Shown: in pieces, positions 33,621-43,794 of the stretch
How positions within the stretch are numbered: position 1 is the first letter of the stretch
Layout of the letters: each line of letters begins with the position of its first letter
Assembly (NCBI GenBank): GCA_963921935.1
Contig: OY998175.1
Location: 263,865,709 to 263,929,708 of the forward strand
From: Galeruca laticollis
Taxonomy: Eukaryota > Arthropoda > Insecta > Coleoptera > Chrysomelidae
Length of the DNA stretch: 64,000 nt
Direction of reading: 5' to 3'
Translations under genes and position numbers: made by a program
The notes under the pieces: generated by a model
Told to the model about the DNA's origin: nothing
What the model saw: only the letters and a program-made list of their open reading frames with translations
Database searches by the model: none

Positions 33621-35084
33621 ACGCTACTGCAAGCATTTTATAAAAATTTAATCATAACCACAAAACTTTTATTTACAAAAAGAAGTTATAGCGAATAATC
33701 ATGTACCTAAAGATTTCTAGAATTGTATGGAAACGAGTTCAAGAAAGGATGTGTAACGGAGCTTTTAGTCATTTTCACTTTGGATAAAGTTTGTTTCAAC
33801 AGGGTAGAAGGGTAGAAGGCAAACGGAATAAATATTATACATATTTATGAAAAATATGCTTGCGTGGAAATAATTTGTTGGCTCAATTTCTGATCTAGCT
33901 ATGTACTGTATTCATAACTATGATTTATTGTATATTATGTATTCCATATTAGTTAAAATGCAAGCTGAATACACGATTTTTATTCAAATTTCATATATTT
34001 TTTCACGCGATAAATCAGAAGCTACGTACTTAAAATGCTAAAATAATTAAAAACGCATGCTTGGAATTCACGTTAATTAATGCCACGACACATTCAGTTA
34101 CAGTTATTGTCTCAAAAGTTCTGTACCATAAACTGCTACTAAAGTGTTCATCTGTTTAACATTTAATTCATTCCATGTGTAATTTCCCCGTTTTTAATTA
34201 AATGACACTGAAGTTCAGCAGCAGTTTATTCCCACTTCTGAAATTGTGAACAATTTAAAAATTCAGGAAGTAGAGTGCAACGTGGTAACTTATAATCTGG
34301 CTTTGTCTCACTGATCACTGGACTGTATACTGAGATACTTGAATGCAAAACCTTCGTTCCATATACATACGAGGTCGTCTATGAAATAGATTTCATAAGG
34401 AAGTCGATTGGGTAAACTTAACGGAATATGAATAAAATATGAACAGGGTACATTTAGTTATCTGCTACAATTCAAGTTTTATGCTTTTGTGAATGATCTA
34501 ATAAGTTGTAACAAGTGTAGTTGTAGTGATTTCAAAATATAGATATTGGGATCTATTGCTATGCGATACGCCACCAGAGCAGTTCAAGTGAACTTCTCTC
34601 AGAGGTACAGTTTCATCATTAGATGTGTGATTTGATCGAATTGGATGCTTGTTCACCTTTTGTTTTACTTATTTAGTGCGTTTTGGACACTGATTTGAGT
34701 TTTATATATTATTTTTGCTGTGTTAGGTTTAATTTAAGAGAAACGAATTCAAAGATTAGAAGTAACGTTTCCGCACTTATACAGTCCGGAGACTGTATCG
34801 TTTTAACAGACCAAAATTTCTCCAAACATGTAGTACATCTGGATTTATCCGACCCGCTGTACTTGCGCTGGAGAGCTGAAAATTAATAGAGTTCATCTGT
34901 GAGACGCCCTGAACAATATCTAATTATAAAGTTGGTCACTTGTAGACATTCCGGAGGCTCTGGAACTTCAAGTATCATAGCACCCGTTGTACTGGCTCTG
35001 GTGAGCTGAAAATTAATAGGGTTCTTCTGTGGGATATCCTAAACAATTGTTGAATGATTAGATCATGGCGAGAAAATCCTACAG
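33621..35084. other. Unassigned DNA with a diverged internal duplication
   Basis: 33621-34560 has nothing I recognise. Between 34840 and 35040 a diverged direct repeat is visible: GAGCTGAAAATTAATAG with flanking CCG.TGTACT occurs near 34853-34892 and 34983-35022. It may be part of an unidentified element. Confidence 0.4.
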
Positions 35085-35400
35085 ATCCTTAGAACTACTA
35101 ACTGTTACATATGGCACAAATAGTGCTCCATATTTAGCTACTCGTACACTGAATGCGTTAGCTTATGGAAATAAAAAAAATTCCCTTAGCTACTGATGTC
35201 ATTCTTTCTTAGTGTTATGTAGATAATATTTTATCAGGTAGTGATCTTATAGATAATTTGACAAAAACTTATAATTAGCTAGTAAAGTTTCAACAGTCAG
35301 CAAATCTTTCATTGCATAAGTGGGTTTGTAATGATCCACAATTTCTAAAAAATGTTATAAAAAATAATCCTGAAGAAAGCGATTCAAAAATGGGAAGTTC
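35085..35400 (+). pseudogene. BEL/Pao reverse transcriptase remnant (second element)
   Basis: TYGTNSAPYLATRTLNALAY, then CYVDNILSGSDLIDNL (catalytic box, DD changed to DN) and ANLSLHKWVCNDPQF. It covers the same RT region as 32880-33010, so it comes from a different BEL insertion. Stops interrupt it. Confidence 0.8.
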
Positions 35401-36439
35401 TTCGAATTAAGTGTTTTACCAAAGCTGCCGTTTTGTTCCATTGAAGAGTATAATCAATGCAACCAAAAAAAATGGCAGACGATTTTATGAGTTTCAATCT
35501 CGTGGCAGACAATTTGAAAGTTTGAGAAAAGGAATTTTTCACAAGTATTTTAATAAATTCGATTTTCATATAAGTTATTTCTAATAGTTTCATTAGCTTA
35601 TTTTTAAAACGGCAGACGTTTTCTCCAGTTGCAATATTCCGGCAGACCACCATATATTACTTACTGTGCGAGTATATTTGTCTACGGTAATTATTTGTAC
35701 TTCTGTAAAAACGTCCTGCAAACAGTTCTATATTTTGAAAAATATAACAAAAATTGATCATTACTAGTTTATAACAATGAATGGGAAAAGTGTATTATAT
35801 ATGAAATAACAATATTTTGTGAACTGATATCGATGGAAAATTATTAAAGTTCTTATTGATTATCGGTTTATCGGTTATTATTCATCATTTTCATCTTCGG
35901 AATCATCTGTACTATAAAAATTATCTTGCTCATCATCTTAGTTGTCATCTGAACAGTCTGTAAAAATTAAGAATAATTTTTTTAAGTAAATTAATAAAAT
36001 TTTAAATAGAATTTGGTATATTACAATTACCTGGTACATCTTGAATAAAATCATTGACGTAACATGGAAGCTGATCTCCTTCAAACTACTTAAAGACGTA
36101 TGATTTGTTTTGTTCTTCCCAACCATATTCCAGTGGATATAAAACCGTAAGATTTTCTTGACGCATTTTTCCATATACTAGAAATATAATGAGCCCTCAG
36201 AAATTGTTGGTACAGTTCAGACTTGCAGGGAGGTATTGAGCTGGTACCGAAGTTCATCACTTTTTAATGAAAGTTTTCATTCATGTCAGAAGCTTTTTAA
36301 TTTCTGACGAAGAGTTGGAAACGACTGTCATTCACGTCTTTGGATTCCTTCGTGTTGTATATGCTGCATGTAAATTCTTGAAGAACGTTAAACAGATCTC
36401 TCAACATATCCTGAGTTAAATCAGCACTTCCCAAACTTT
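35401..36439. other. Unassigned segment with an acidic minus-strand remnant
   Basis: No feature is certain. On the minus strand near 36160-36050 one frame reads YPLEYGWEEQNKSYVF and DQLPCYVNDF, followed near 35960-35880 by an acidic run (DDEQDNFYSTDDSEDENDE). This may be the C-terminus of an unidentified transposon protein. Confidence 0.3.
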
Positions 36440-36768
36440 CGAAACATTTTTACTTCGAATTTGTGGACAGATTCTCGAATAGTCTTGTGTTGGCTAAAAT
36501 CACATCCTTCTAGGTAGACAATTTTTGTGTAAAATAGAGTTTCTGAAATTCAAAATCTAACTTCAAACTGTCGGCGGCACATGCATTCAAAAAGTAATCC
36601 TGCAGATTTGATTACTAGGGGCTTTCCTCCAAAGGACATAATCAAAAGTCGTTGTGGTGGCATGGTCCACAATTTCTAGAAAATCCACATGTGGATCTTA
36701 ATGAATTTTCATCAAATGGAAGATAACATTCCTGAAGAAAAAAATATTAAAGTTTCGTGACTTAATAT
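36440..36768 (+). pseudogene. BEL/Pao RNase H-region remnant
   Basis: Frames include WTDSRIVLCWLKSHPSR, NRVSEIQNLTSNCRRHMHS, KSNPADLITRGF and LWWHGPQFLENPHVDL, the ordered motifs of the BEL RNase H-like segment (WTDS, NPADL.TRG, LWW.GP). Two frameshifts and a stop are present. The solo LTR at 36769 begins immediately after. Confidence 0.8.
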
Positions 36769-37240
36769 TGTTACGAAACAGCACACTGGTATAGACCCTA
36801 AATCCCACTCTGTCTAAGCCAGGAATGAAAATCAAAATTATGGCGGATACGCAGTGTTTTTATAACTGTTTGAGACTATCTTATCTAAACATTGTTTTTG
36901 TGACCAGACTTATCTAGAAAACGCCAGAAAAATTATTTGTGTGTGTAAGCCGCAGCCCGGAATTTACTAGTAAAAATGGCTTCAATATATAAGGGACTGA
37001 TCAGGAAGAGTTAGGGGAGTTGATGAAGTGATCTCGTGAAATGAATACACCGAAATAGCAAACAGTAAATATAAATTAGTGAAGTGTTCATATAAATTAG
37101 TTTAAGTGAATATACTTAGTATATATAAATTAAGTGTTAGTGATTAGTTTAGTGTTTAAATAAATTAGTAAGTATCCTTACTGTGTGTTTAAAATTTATT
37201 CCACCCGTTTATTGTTTAAATAAATTAGAAAAACATTACA
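36769..37240 (+). mobile_element. Solo LTR (472 bp), probably Gypsy-like
   Basis: Starts TGTTACGAAACAG and ends AAACATTACA, with ATAT on both sides (36765-36768, 37241-37244) as a 4-bp target duplication. An internal TATA box (atatataaggg near 36987) is followed by an AT-rich transcribed region with AATAAA-like signals near 37165. It interrupts the second BEL pol between RNase H and integrase. No internal region is present. Orientation is inferred from TATA position. Confidence 0.75.
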
Positions 37241-37309
37241 ATATTATACGAGATAGTTTGCTAGATGCTCGGAATGCCCTATTTTCAAAATATTCCTCAA
37301 TTGTTGAGT

Positions 37310-38285
37310 TGAAATGAGTTGTTGCTTTTTGTTTAAGATTCCTGAATAATATCAAAATCAATTCTCAGAAGAATTTAAGTCCTGTAACTGTAGATGAATT
37401 AAAAATGCACAAATTTTTATAATAAAATTGTTGCAAATGCGGTACTATTTTGAAGAAATTTCGGAATTAGAGGCTAATGAAATCATTTCCTATAAACCTA
37501 TTTTGCATTTATCTCCCTCTATTGACAATTATGGTATTTTTAGAGTAGGAGGTCGTTTAGCTAATTCTCATCTGCCTTATGGTCAGAAACTTCCAATTTT
37601 ACTACCTTCGAATAATTTGGTTACAACAATTATGTTAAGATACTAGTATTTGAGATTAGGGTATGTTGGTGCGCAAACCACATTGTCAAATTTTTGCCTT
37701 TAAATGGTCTTGTAGAAATCGAGAGAATTATCAGAAAATGTATAGTTTTTGCTAGATTCAATGCAAAATCCTGTGAACAAATGATGTCAAATTTACTTTC
37801 AGATAGATTAAAACCGTGCAGACTTATTTCTTAAGTTGGAGTGGATTTTGGTTGTAAATTTCTTACTAAATTATCAAATCTCCGTAAGGCTCCTTTAATA
37901 ATGTTATGTTGCTGTGTTTGTTTGTATGCTTTCCAAGGCTACTCATCTAGAACTGGTTTCTAGTTTATCTACTGATGCTTTTAAAATCAGTTGAAATAAT
38001 TATATGATTCTTTCAAGGTTCAATGTAATAACAATTCTATTGTAGAATTTTTGGCTAGTAAAGAGATTTTATGAAAACTTTTTCCACCCATGAGTTTCCA
38101 TTGGGGCGGTATTAGGGAGGATGCAGTAAAGAGCACAAAGCATCATTTATACAGAATAGCTGAAAATGGCTATTTCACATTTGAAGAGTTCAGCACTATT
38201 TTAGCACAAATGGAAGCAATCTTGAATTCCAGACCTCTCCAACCTCTTTCAAATAATGGAAATTACTTATCTTATAACGAGAAAA
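37310..38285 (+). pseudogene. BEL/Pao integrase remnant
   Basis: NYGIFRVGGRLANSHLPYGQ (37525-37585) and LPILLPSNNLVT precede the zinc-binding region. VGVDFGCKFL near 37840 matches the first catalytic Asp region. FHWGGIREDAVKSTKHHLYR (38093-38152), EEFSTILAQMEAILNSRPL (catalytic Glu in QMEAILNSRP) and PLSNNGNYLSYN follow. Stops at 37647 and 37833 and frameshifts break it. The sequence resumes at 39431 with LTPEHLFIDNSL. Confidence 0.85.
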
Positions 38286-39430
38286 CCTACCAACCCTCTC
38301 AGTGCTCCTTATAGATATGCGGGTTATCTCACGTGGTACAAACCCGTGCTCGCCAGTCGACTAGCTTCGAGTCAAAGAAGGGGTGGATTTTTCAAAAAAT
38401 TATTAAGTTCACAAAAAGGGCACCAGAGAAGTTTTGGCAAGCACCCAAGACTTCTTTAATTAGCCCACAACTCCTCAGTGGGTTAACAACACTCACTACA
38501 CACTCCAAAGGTTAAACTGAAAGGTAAGTTATCATAAGAATATAAAAGTCTCCGGTCAAATTTTCGACGTCCCCTGTAATATCCTATTATACTGACTATA
38601 TTAACAACACCCGAAATTCGTGAATAATCATACTTTTAACTGTATAAAATCCATTTAAACTGAGAATAAAAACTATCTGACTGGTTTTTTTCCGCTTTGC
38701 AAAAAAACTACGATATCAAAAAAAAACATAATATAAAAACTATGTTGTTGGACACATCCCTGAATATGTATACAGCCCCCGTGATATATTCTTATTTCAA
38801 AGAAATATAAGGCAATAACGAAAATGAACTAATAAGAATTAGAAATGTCTGTGGATATGGTGTACACACTAGATGTAAATCGAGTGAATGAAAACGACGA
38901 ATACTTAGTGTGTATTAGTTTATAATAAGAATTTGTGAAATGTATCGAAACTATCTCATGAGATTCAGATTACATACTCCAATAAACTACGATTCAAAGC
39001 TAAAATTCCTACGTTAATATACCTATAGAACTCTTAATTCCGAGAAAGTATTTTCAACCATTGTCCTTGATAATGAATCCTTCTAACCAACGCCGTCTAC
39101 GAAAATTTACCACGAATTACGCAATTCCACTAATTTCTAATGGTATTCTCAGTCATCGGCCCTCTCTGGACCAGTAGCTTAACGGGTCAGAGCTGCCAGC
39201 TGTAGGTTTAAACCCTATTTTCTTCCCCTACTTAAGGATTGTCAGGTTTTTCGTAAAATACTTCATGGCTTCCAGAGCACATGCAAAATTTTTATGTTGG
39301 AAGTGTCTGCTTACACGTTGACGGCAAATGAAGGACTGACCACTTCGCGCATACAGTGCTTTGGATTCTCTCCGTCAACAAGCTCGCCAAACGTTAGATC
39401 TGCGACAACTCGCCGAATTTTTCGCGTTAT
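38286..39430. other. 1.15 kb insertion in BEL integrase with a tRNA-like SINE head
   Basis: The BEL reading stops near 38285 and resumes at 39431, so this DNA was inserted. Near 39175 TAGCTTAACGGG fits a Pol III A box, and GGTTTAAACCC about 30 bases on (39207-39217) fits a decayed B box; the anticodon arm is shortened. This suggests a tRNA-derived SINE. Other parts are unassigned. Confidence 0.45.
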
Positions 39431-39880
39431 AATCTTGTTTAACTCCTGAACACTTATTTATTGATAATAGTCTTACATCCTTTCCTGAACCTGATTTATC
39501 AAAGAATTCTGAAAGTCAAGACAATTTTTGGGAACGTTGGACAGAGGAATATTTAAACCAATTGCAAAATAGACCAAAAGGGCTCATTCCTCATCCAAAT
39601 TTGAAGGAAAATGGTATTGTATTGCTCAAGGAAGAAAATTCGCGTCCGTTAGAATGGATCTTTGCTAGAGTTGTTGAAAGTATACCTAGTAAAGAGGATT
39701 AAATATGTTTAGCAAAAATAAAAACGAAAACAGGAACTTATATTAGAAATATTACAACACTATATCCTTTACCAAAAGAAGATTCAGTAGGAAGCTAATT
39801 TCTGCGGTGTTAAATAGTACGTTCTTATCAATTGAATTTGATATTATTATTACTTTATCGAAGCTAAGGGGGGAGTATGT
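39431..39880 (+). pseudogene. BEL/Pao integrase C-terminus and polypurine tract
   Basis: LTPEHLFIDNSLTSFPEPDL, NFWERWTEEYLNQLQNR and NGIVLLKEENSRPLEWIFAR are the C-terminal integrase motifs (FW.RW..EYL; PL.W..aRV). The purine run AAGCTAAGGGGGGAGTA (39863-39879) followed by TGTTTGAAA looks like a polypurine tract and LTR start. Only about 20-50 bp of LTR remain before the next element. Confidence 0.85.
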
Positions 39881-39930
39881 TTGAAATTACTTCAAACATT
39901 TTTTAATATTTTCACGCTTGTTGGGGCTGA

Positions 39931-41660
39931 TTATGAATCTTTTGCTTTCCTCTTCCCCTGATTTGAGTACTTTTGGTAGAAACTCTTGCTGATACACATT
40001 CCACCAGCAGCAAGTATAGTAGTGATGTCCCTTCTTAACATAATAGTTTCTTCTAACGTTCTGGTAGCAGTACAACAATCATCGACGTATAAATACTGTT
40101 GAGTAGATCGATAAGCTTCGGAATATTCGTCCTGGAAACGAGCGGCATTTTTATTTTCCACAAATATAGCGGATGATGAAGATGAAGTCGCTACAAATAT
40201 CATGACTTGCATCTCATACGTCTTATAAGTCTTCCCTTCTCGTTTTTCCACAGGAAACGTTGGCTGGCTCTGTCTCCTTTTCTGCTTCTAACACGATGAC
40301 ACATATCCTCTATATCTCCCATGATCGCGATGTTATGAAGTCGAAACTTCCACAACACACTCAAGAGAAAGTCGTTCAAACAGTAACCAGTCGTCTTTGC
40401 AGCAGCGTCAAAAACCATCCTTATTTTTCCTGGCTTGTTGACGTTGCTGATATTAAAATGGGGATTGTACCATGCCTTATCCGTGACCACTTCCGCTCCG
40501 GCTGAAGGAAGCTCCTTGATAAATCCCTCATTTTCGTACTACTTGATTCTTGCGTGATAGATCTTGGCATATTTCGGGTCACGTTTCATTTTCTTCTCCA
40601 CAGATGAAAGTCGAGTGATTGCATATGATTTACTTTCCGGCATACAAAAATTGTCTTCTTTCCAGAGGAGTACACATTCTCAACGGTTCCCGTTGAGCTT
40701 CGTAGTATCCTACAGTATGTTCAAAGCACGCTGATCTTTAACTGATCCTTTATTAGGACGTGGGACGACTCCGAAAGCTTCAAAACTGAACTGCTCCATC
40801 AGCAATTGGTCGAGATGATAGGTATTGTATTCGATTAAGATATTCATTGCAGAAATATTCGCCTCCGTGAGCGATGATAGTCGATCAGCGGCTAGGAACT
40901 ATCCTAACTTGGTCCTCTTGGCTATTGGCTCGTGCGGATGTCTTCCTAAGATTTCACGATGTACAGTGAGGTATCGATGATCCTCACCAATGATGACTTG
41001 AGGAATGACTTTTTTCATATTTCTCAGCCTTGCACCTCGGAGGAAAAGCCAGCGTTTCTTTACTTCCACTACATTTATGGTGTCTGGGGAAAATCCAATT
41101 CCGTCCACCGTTACAGCACTATTTATAATGTACTTTTCGGCTTACTGAAAACTTCCATGGACTGTAATCTGAACTCGACGAGCTACCTCAATAAATGTTT
41201 TCCCCCTCACTTCTTTATATCCGTCCCAGAATTCAATAGAGCATAGGTACGGACGGACTCATTTGGATCTTTTACGACGATAGGAACTATTGAGAGCGGT
41301 TTGGAAGAATCTATCTTCATAGTAGCTATTGAATTTATTTCTCCAGTCCGTGAAGGGATATCTACTGCATGCGAATTGAGATGCGATTTCTTCTGACTTT
41401 AGTGGAGCAAGGGGTGGTGATATTTAGAATATCCTTCATGAAAGCATTCATTCTTGAGAGGGCAATCTTCCATTGGATGCTTTCCAATCAAACAAGGAAA
41501 GCATAACTCCTGTTCTTTGACAAAATTCCACCGATCCCCTACGGTTTTCTTCCCTAATGCCCAGATTTGTTATATTGGGGTGATTAGATTTATTACAGAA
41601 AGGACATTTGGACTTAGCTTTCTTCGATCCTGTGACGTGGATATTTCCGGTTCCTCGTTT
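39931..41660 (-). pseudogene. BEL/Pao protease and reverse transcriptase (third element, minus strand)
   Basis: RT blocks run 40490-39931: NVNKPGKIRMVFDAAAKTTG, NIAIMGDIEDMCHRVR (catalytic Asp), YLYVDDCCTATRTLEE (YVDD). Upstream, SYAITRLSSVEKKMKRDPKY (near 40590-40650) and RLRNMKKVIPQVIIGEDHRY (near 41020-40960) mark the protease-RT linker and protease end. Several frameshifts and an internal RT deletion near 40370 (LLS directly followed by VLWKFRLHN) are visible. No RNase H or integrase follows; the element stops near 39931. Confidence 0.85.
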
Positions 41661-41708
41661 AGAATGCTGATTTCTCGTCCATTCCTTCTCTTCTAGGGAA
41701 TCAATTTC

Positions 41709-42093
41709 TTATGGTTTGACCATCTGTACTGCCATCCTCTTCTGTATGGAAATCAAGTCACTGAAGGTCTCCATATTTTTTGATCTTACGCTGGATTTGA
41801 CAAACATGATCCATTCTCTCCTCATCACAATTGTCAACTTTTCAACCAACTTGTTTAACAAGTAGATGCTATGTAAGTAGTCGTACTCCTGATGACCTAC
41901 GATACTCGAGATAGGACACTGCACCGCACGTACATATTCAACAATGGTTGCAGGCTTCTGCAGATCTGGATTCTTTGCGTTCTCACTTTGACGTATCAGA
42001 CTTTCAATGATAAGCTCCGGCGTTCCATATTCAAGTTCCATCACTTCTATGATCTGTGGAACGTTGACAGTACAGGAAAACGAATATTTTACT
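41709..42093 (-). pseudogene. BEL/Pao gag, 3' part (third element)
   Basis: NVPQIIEVMELEYGTPELII, SSIVGHQEYDYLHSIYLLNK and LVEKLTIVMRREWIMF belong to the BEL gag DUF1759-like region. The frame reads across the insertion edge at 42093 into unrelated palindrome DNA, giving an accidental N-terminus (to 42185). The true upstream gag continues at 43795. Confidence 0.88.
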
Positions 42094-42153
42094 TTTTTTT
42101 TCTGAATAAAACTCAAAGTCGATGTCACAGCATTATTAATAGTTGACAACGGT

Positions 42154-42196
42154 GAAGCTACTAGTTTCGGCCTACATACGGCCATCTTCAGGCTAC
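42154..42196 (-). ncRNA. Hammerhead ribozyme, left end of the palindromic insert
   Basis: Minus strand: GTAGC, CTGAAGA, stem II TGGCC-GTATGTA-GGCC, GAAACTAGTA. Stem III is the self-complementary ACTAGT and cleavage would follow the TA. Stem I (GTAGC with GCTTC) has one mismatch. All core bases are present. Confidence 0.75.
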
Positions 42197-43638
42197 AAAT
42201 TATTTTTTGTTGTAATTAAAGGGAACATTGCAAAAGTCTCCAACCTTACCTGATCTAAAAATTCATTCTACTTCCGTGGGTAACACACGCTGATAATCAT
42301 AAAAGTAGACGAGAAAAGTGTGAAATTCGAAGATTAAAATTCATAAAATATGAAAGACTTGAAAACTTCCTTCTCTCGTCATATATTGGAATAAAACCAC
42401 TTAATAGTTATGATAACTTATAAAAAGGATGTGACAAATGAAAACTTTCTTTCAGTATAATTGAAAACATAGTGGAGTAATAGAGTTGAGCTCAAACGGA
42501 GCAATCAACCATGAAATTGAAATTATCTTATGGGGGGTAAGAGTTGAACCGCTCAAATTATGAGAGAAAGAAATCTTGTCTATATGACAGTCGATATCCT
42601 CAAATCTCAGAGGGAAGAGTTCAACCAGTTCCGGATCGATTCCTGAAAAGAATCTGGGTAAGTCAACTGCAATTCCTATAGGGAAGAGTCCATGCTGGTG
42701 ATATACTTGGATGGAAGAAATTAAAGGTGACAATCTCTGGAAAGGAAATTCTTCACTATATGAAGAACTCTCATATACTGATATAAGAGATGAGCACTAT
42801 GTTGTGAACAGGAAAATGAAGCACAAGCATCCATAATACTCAAGTTTATAGTCCATTCCAAGCAAGGCACACCAAACCAAACTGAAAAGCACTTCACTCA
42901 CAACATGTGACTTGTAATAATGGAGAAAAACATGGAAGCATATCATAATGGGAGCATATGCTTCCATGCTGTTCTCCATTATTAAAAGTCACATGTTGTG
43001 AGTGAAGTGCTTTTCAGTCTGGTTTGAAGTGCCTTGCTTGGAATGGACTATAAACTTAAGTATTATGGATGCCTTGTGCTCCATTTTCCTGTTCACAACA
43101 TGGTGGTCATCTCTTATATTAGTATATAAGAGTTTTTTACGTGGTGAAGCATTTACTTTCCAGAGATTGTCACCTTCAATTTCTTCCCTTCAACTATATC
43201 ACCAGCATGGACTCTTCAGGTTGACCTGCCCAGACTCTTCCTTTTAGAAATCGACTGTCATATAGACAAGATTTCGTTCTCTCATAATTTAAGCAGCAAC
43301 TCTTACCCCCCATAAGATAATTTTAATTTCATAGTTGATTGCTTCCTTTGAGCTCAACTCCACTCCATTTTCAATTATAATCAAAAAAAATTTTTATTTG
43401 TCACATCCTTTTTATAAGTTATCATAACTATTAAGTGGTTTTATTCCAATATATGACGAGAGAAGGAATTTTTCAAGTCTTTCATATTTTAAAAATTTTA
43501 ATCCTATAATTTCACACTTATCTCCTCTACTTTTATGATTATCAGCGTGTGTTACCCACGGGAGTGGAATGAATTTTCACATCAGGTGAGGTTGGAGGCT
43601 TTTGCAATGTTTCCTTTAATTATAACAAATAATAATTT

Positions 43639-43682
43639 GTAGCCTGAAGATGGCCCGTATGTAGGCCGAAACTAGTAGCTGC
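43639..43682 (+). ncRNA. Hammerhead ribozyme, right end of the palindromic insert
   Basis: GTAGC, CTGAAGA, TGGCCC-GTATGTA-GGCC, GAAACTAGTA, GCTGC. Stem I pairs fully (one G-U), stem II is GGCC/GGCC and stem III is ACTAGT. The complete core makes this the best ribozyme candidate in the window. Confidence 0.8.
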
Positions 43683-43794
43683 ACCGTTGTCAACTATCAA
43701 AAATACTGTGACATTGACTTTGAAATTTATCTAGAAAAATTGTTGTCAGTCACATTTGAGTCAAGGAGGATATTTTCCTTTTAAATATTTTACT

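Larger units (their letters stand above)
42094..43783. mobile_element. Non-coding palindromic element with terminal hammerheads, in BEL gag
   Basis: AATATTTTACT flanks the insert at 42083-42093 and 43784-43794 (11 bp). The two halves are inverted copies that meet near 42945-42965 (catggaagcatat / atatgcttccatg). Removing the insert and one duplication restores gag reading. No open frame resembles an RT or nuclease. Each outer end has a hammerhead motif. The structure suggests a non-autonomous Penelope-like or retrozyme-like element. Confidence 0.88.

Noticed and set aside
36240..36720. Minus-strand coding (frames with LFYTKIVYLEGCDF)
   Set aside because: The plus strand gives the ordered BEL RNase H motifs (WTDS, NPADL, LWW.GP), so the minus reading is probably a shadow.
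39166..39225. A functional tRNA gene
   Set aside because: The anticodon arm is too short and no acceptor stem pairs; a SINE head is the better reading.
40260..41246. Plus-strand frames of 81 and 95 codons
   Set aside because: Antisense to the BEL RT and protease, which show clear family motifs on the minus strand.
42452..43247. Small open frames in the hammerhead palindrome
   Set aside because: They differ between the two arms, match no family, and are no longer than expected by chance.
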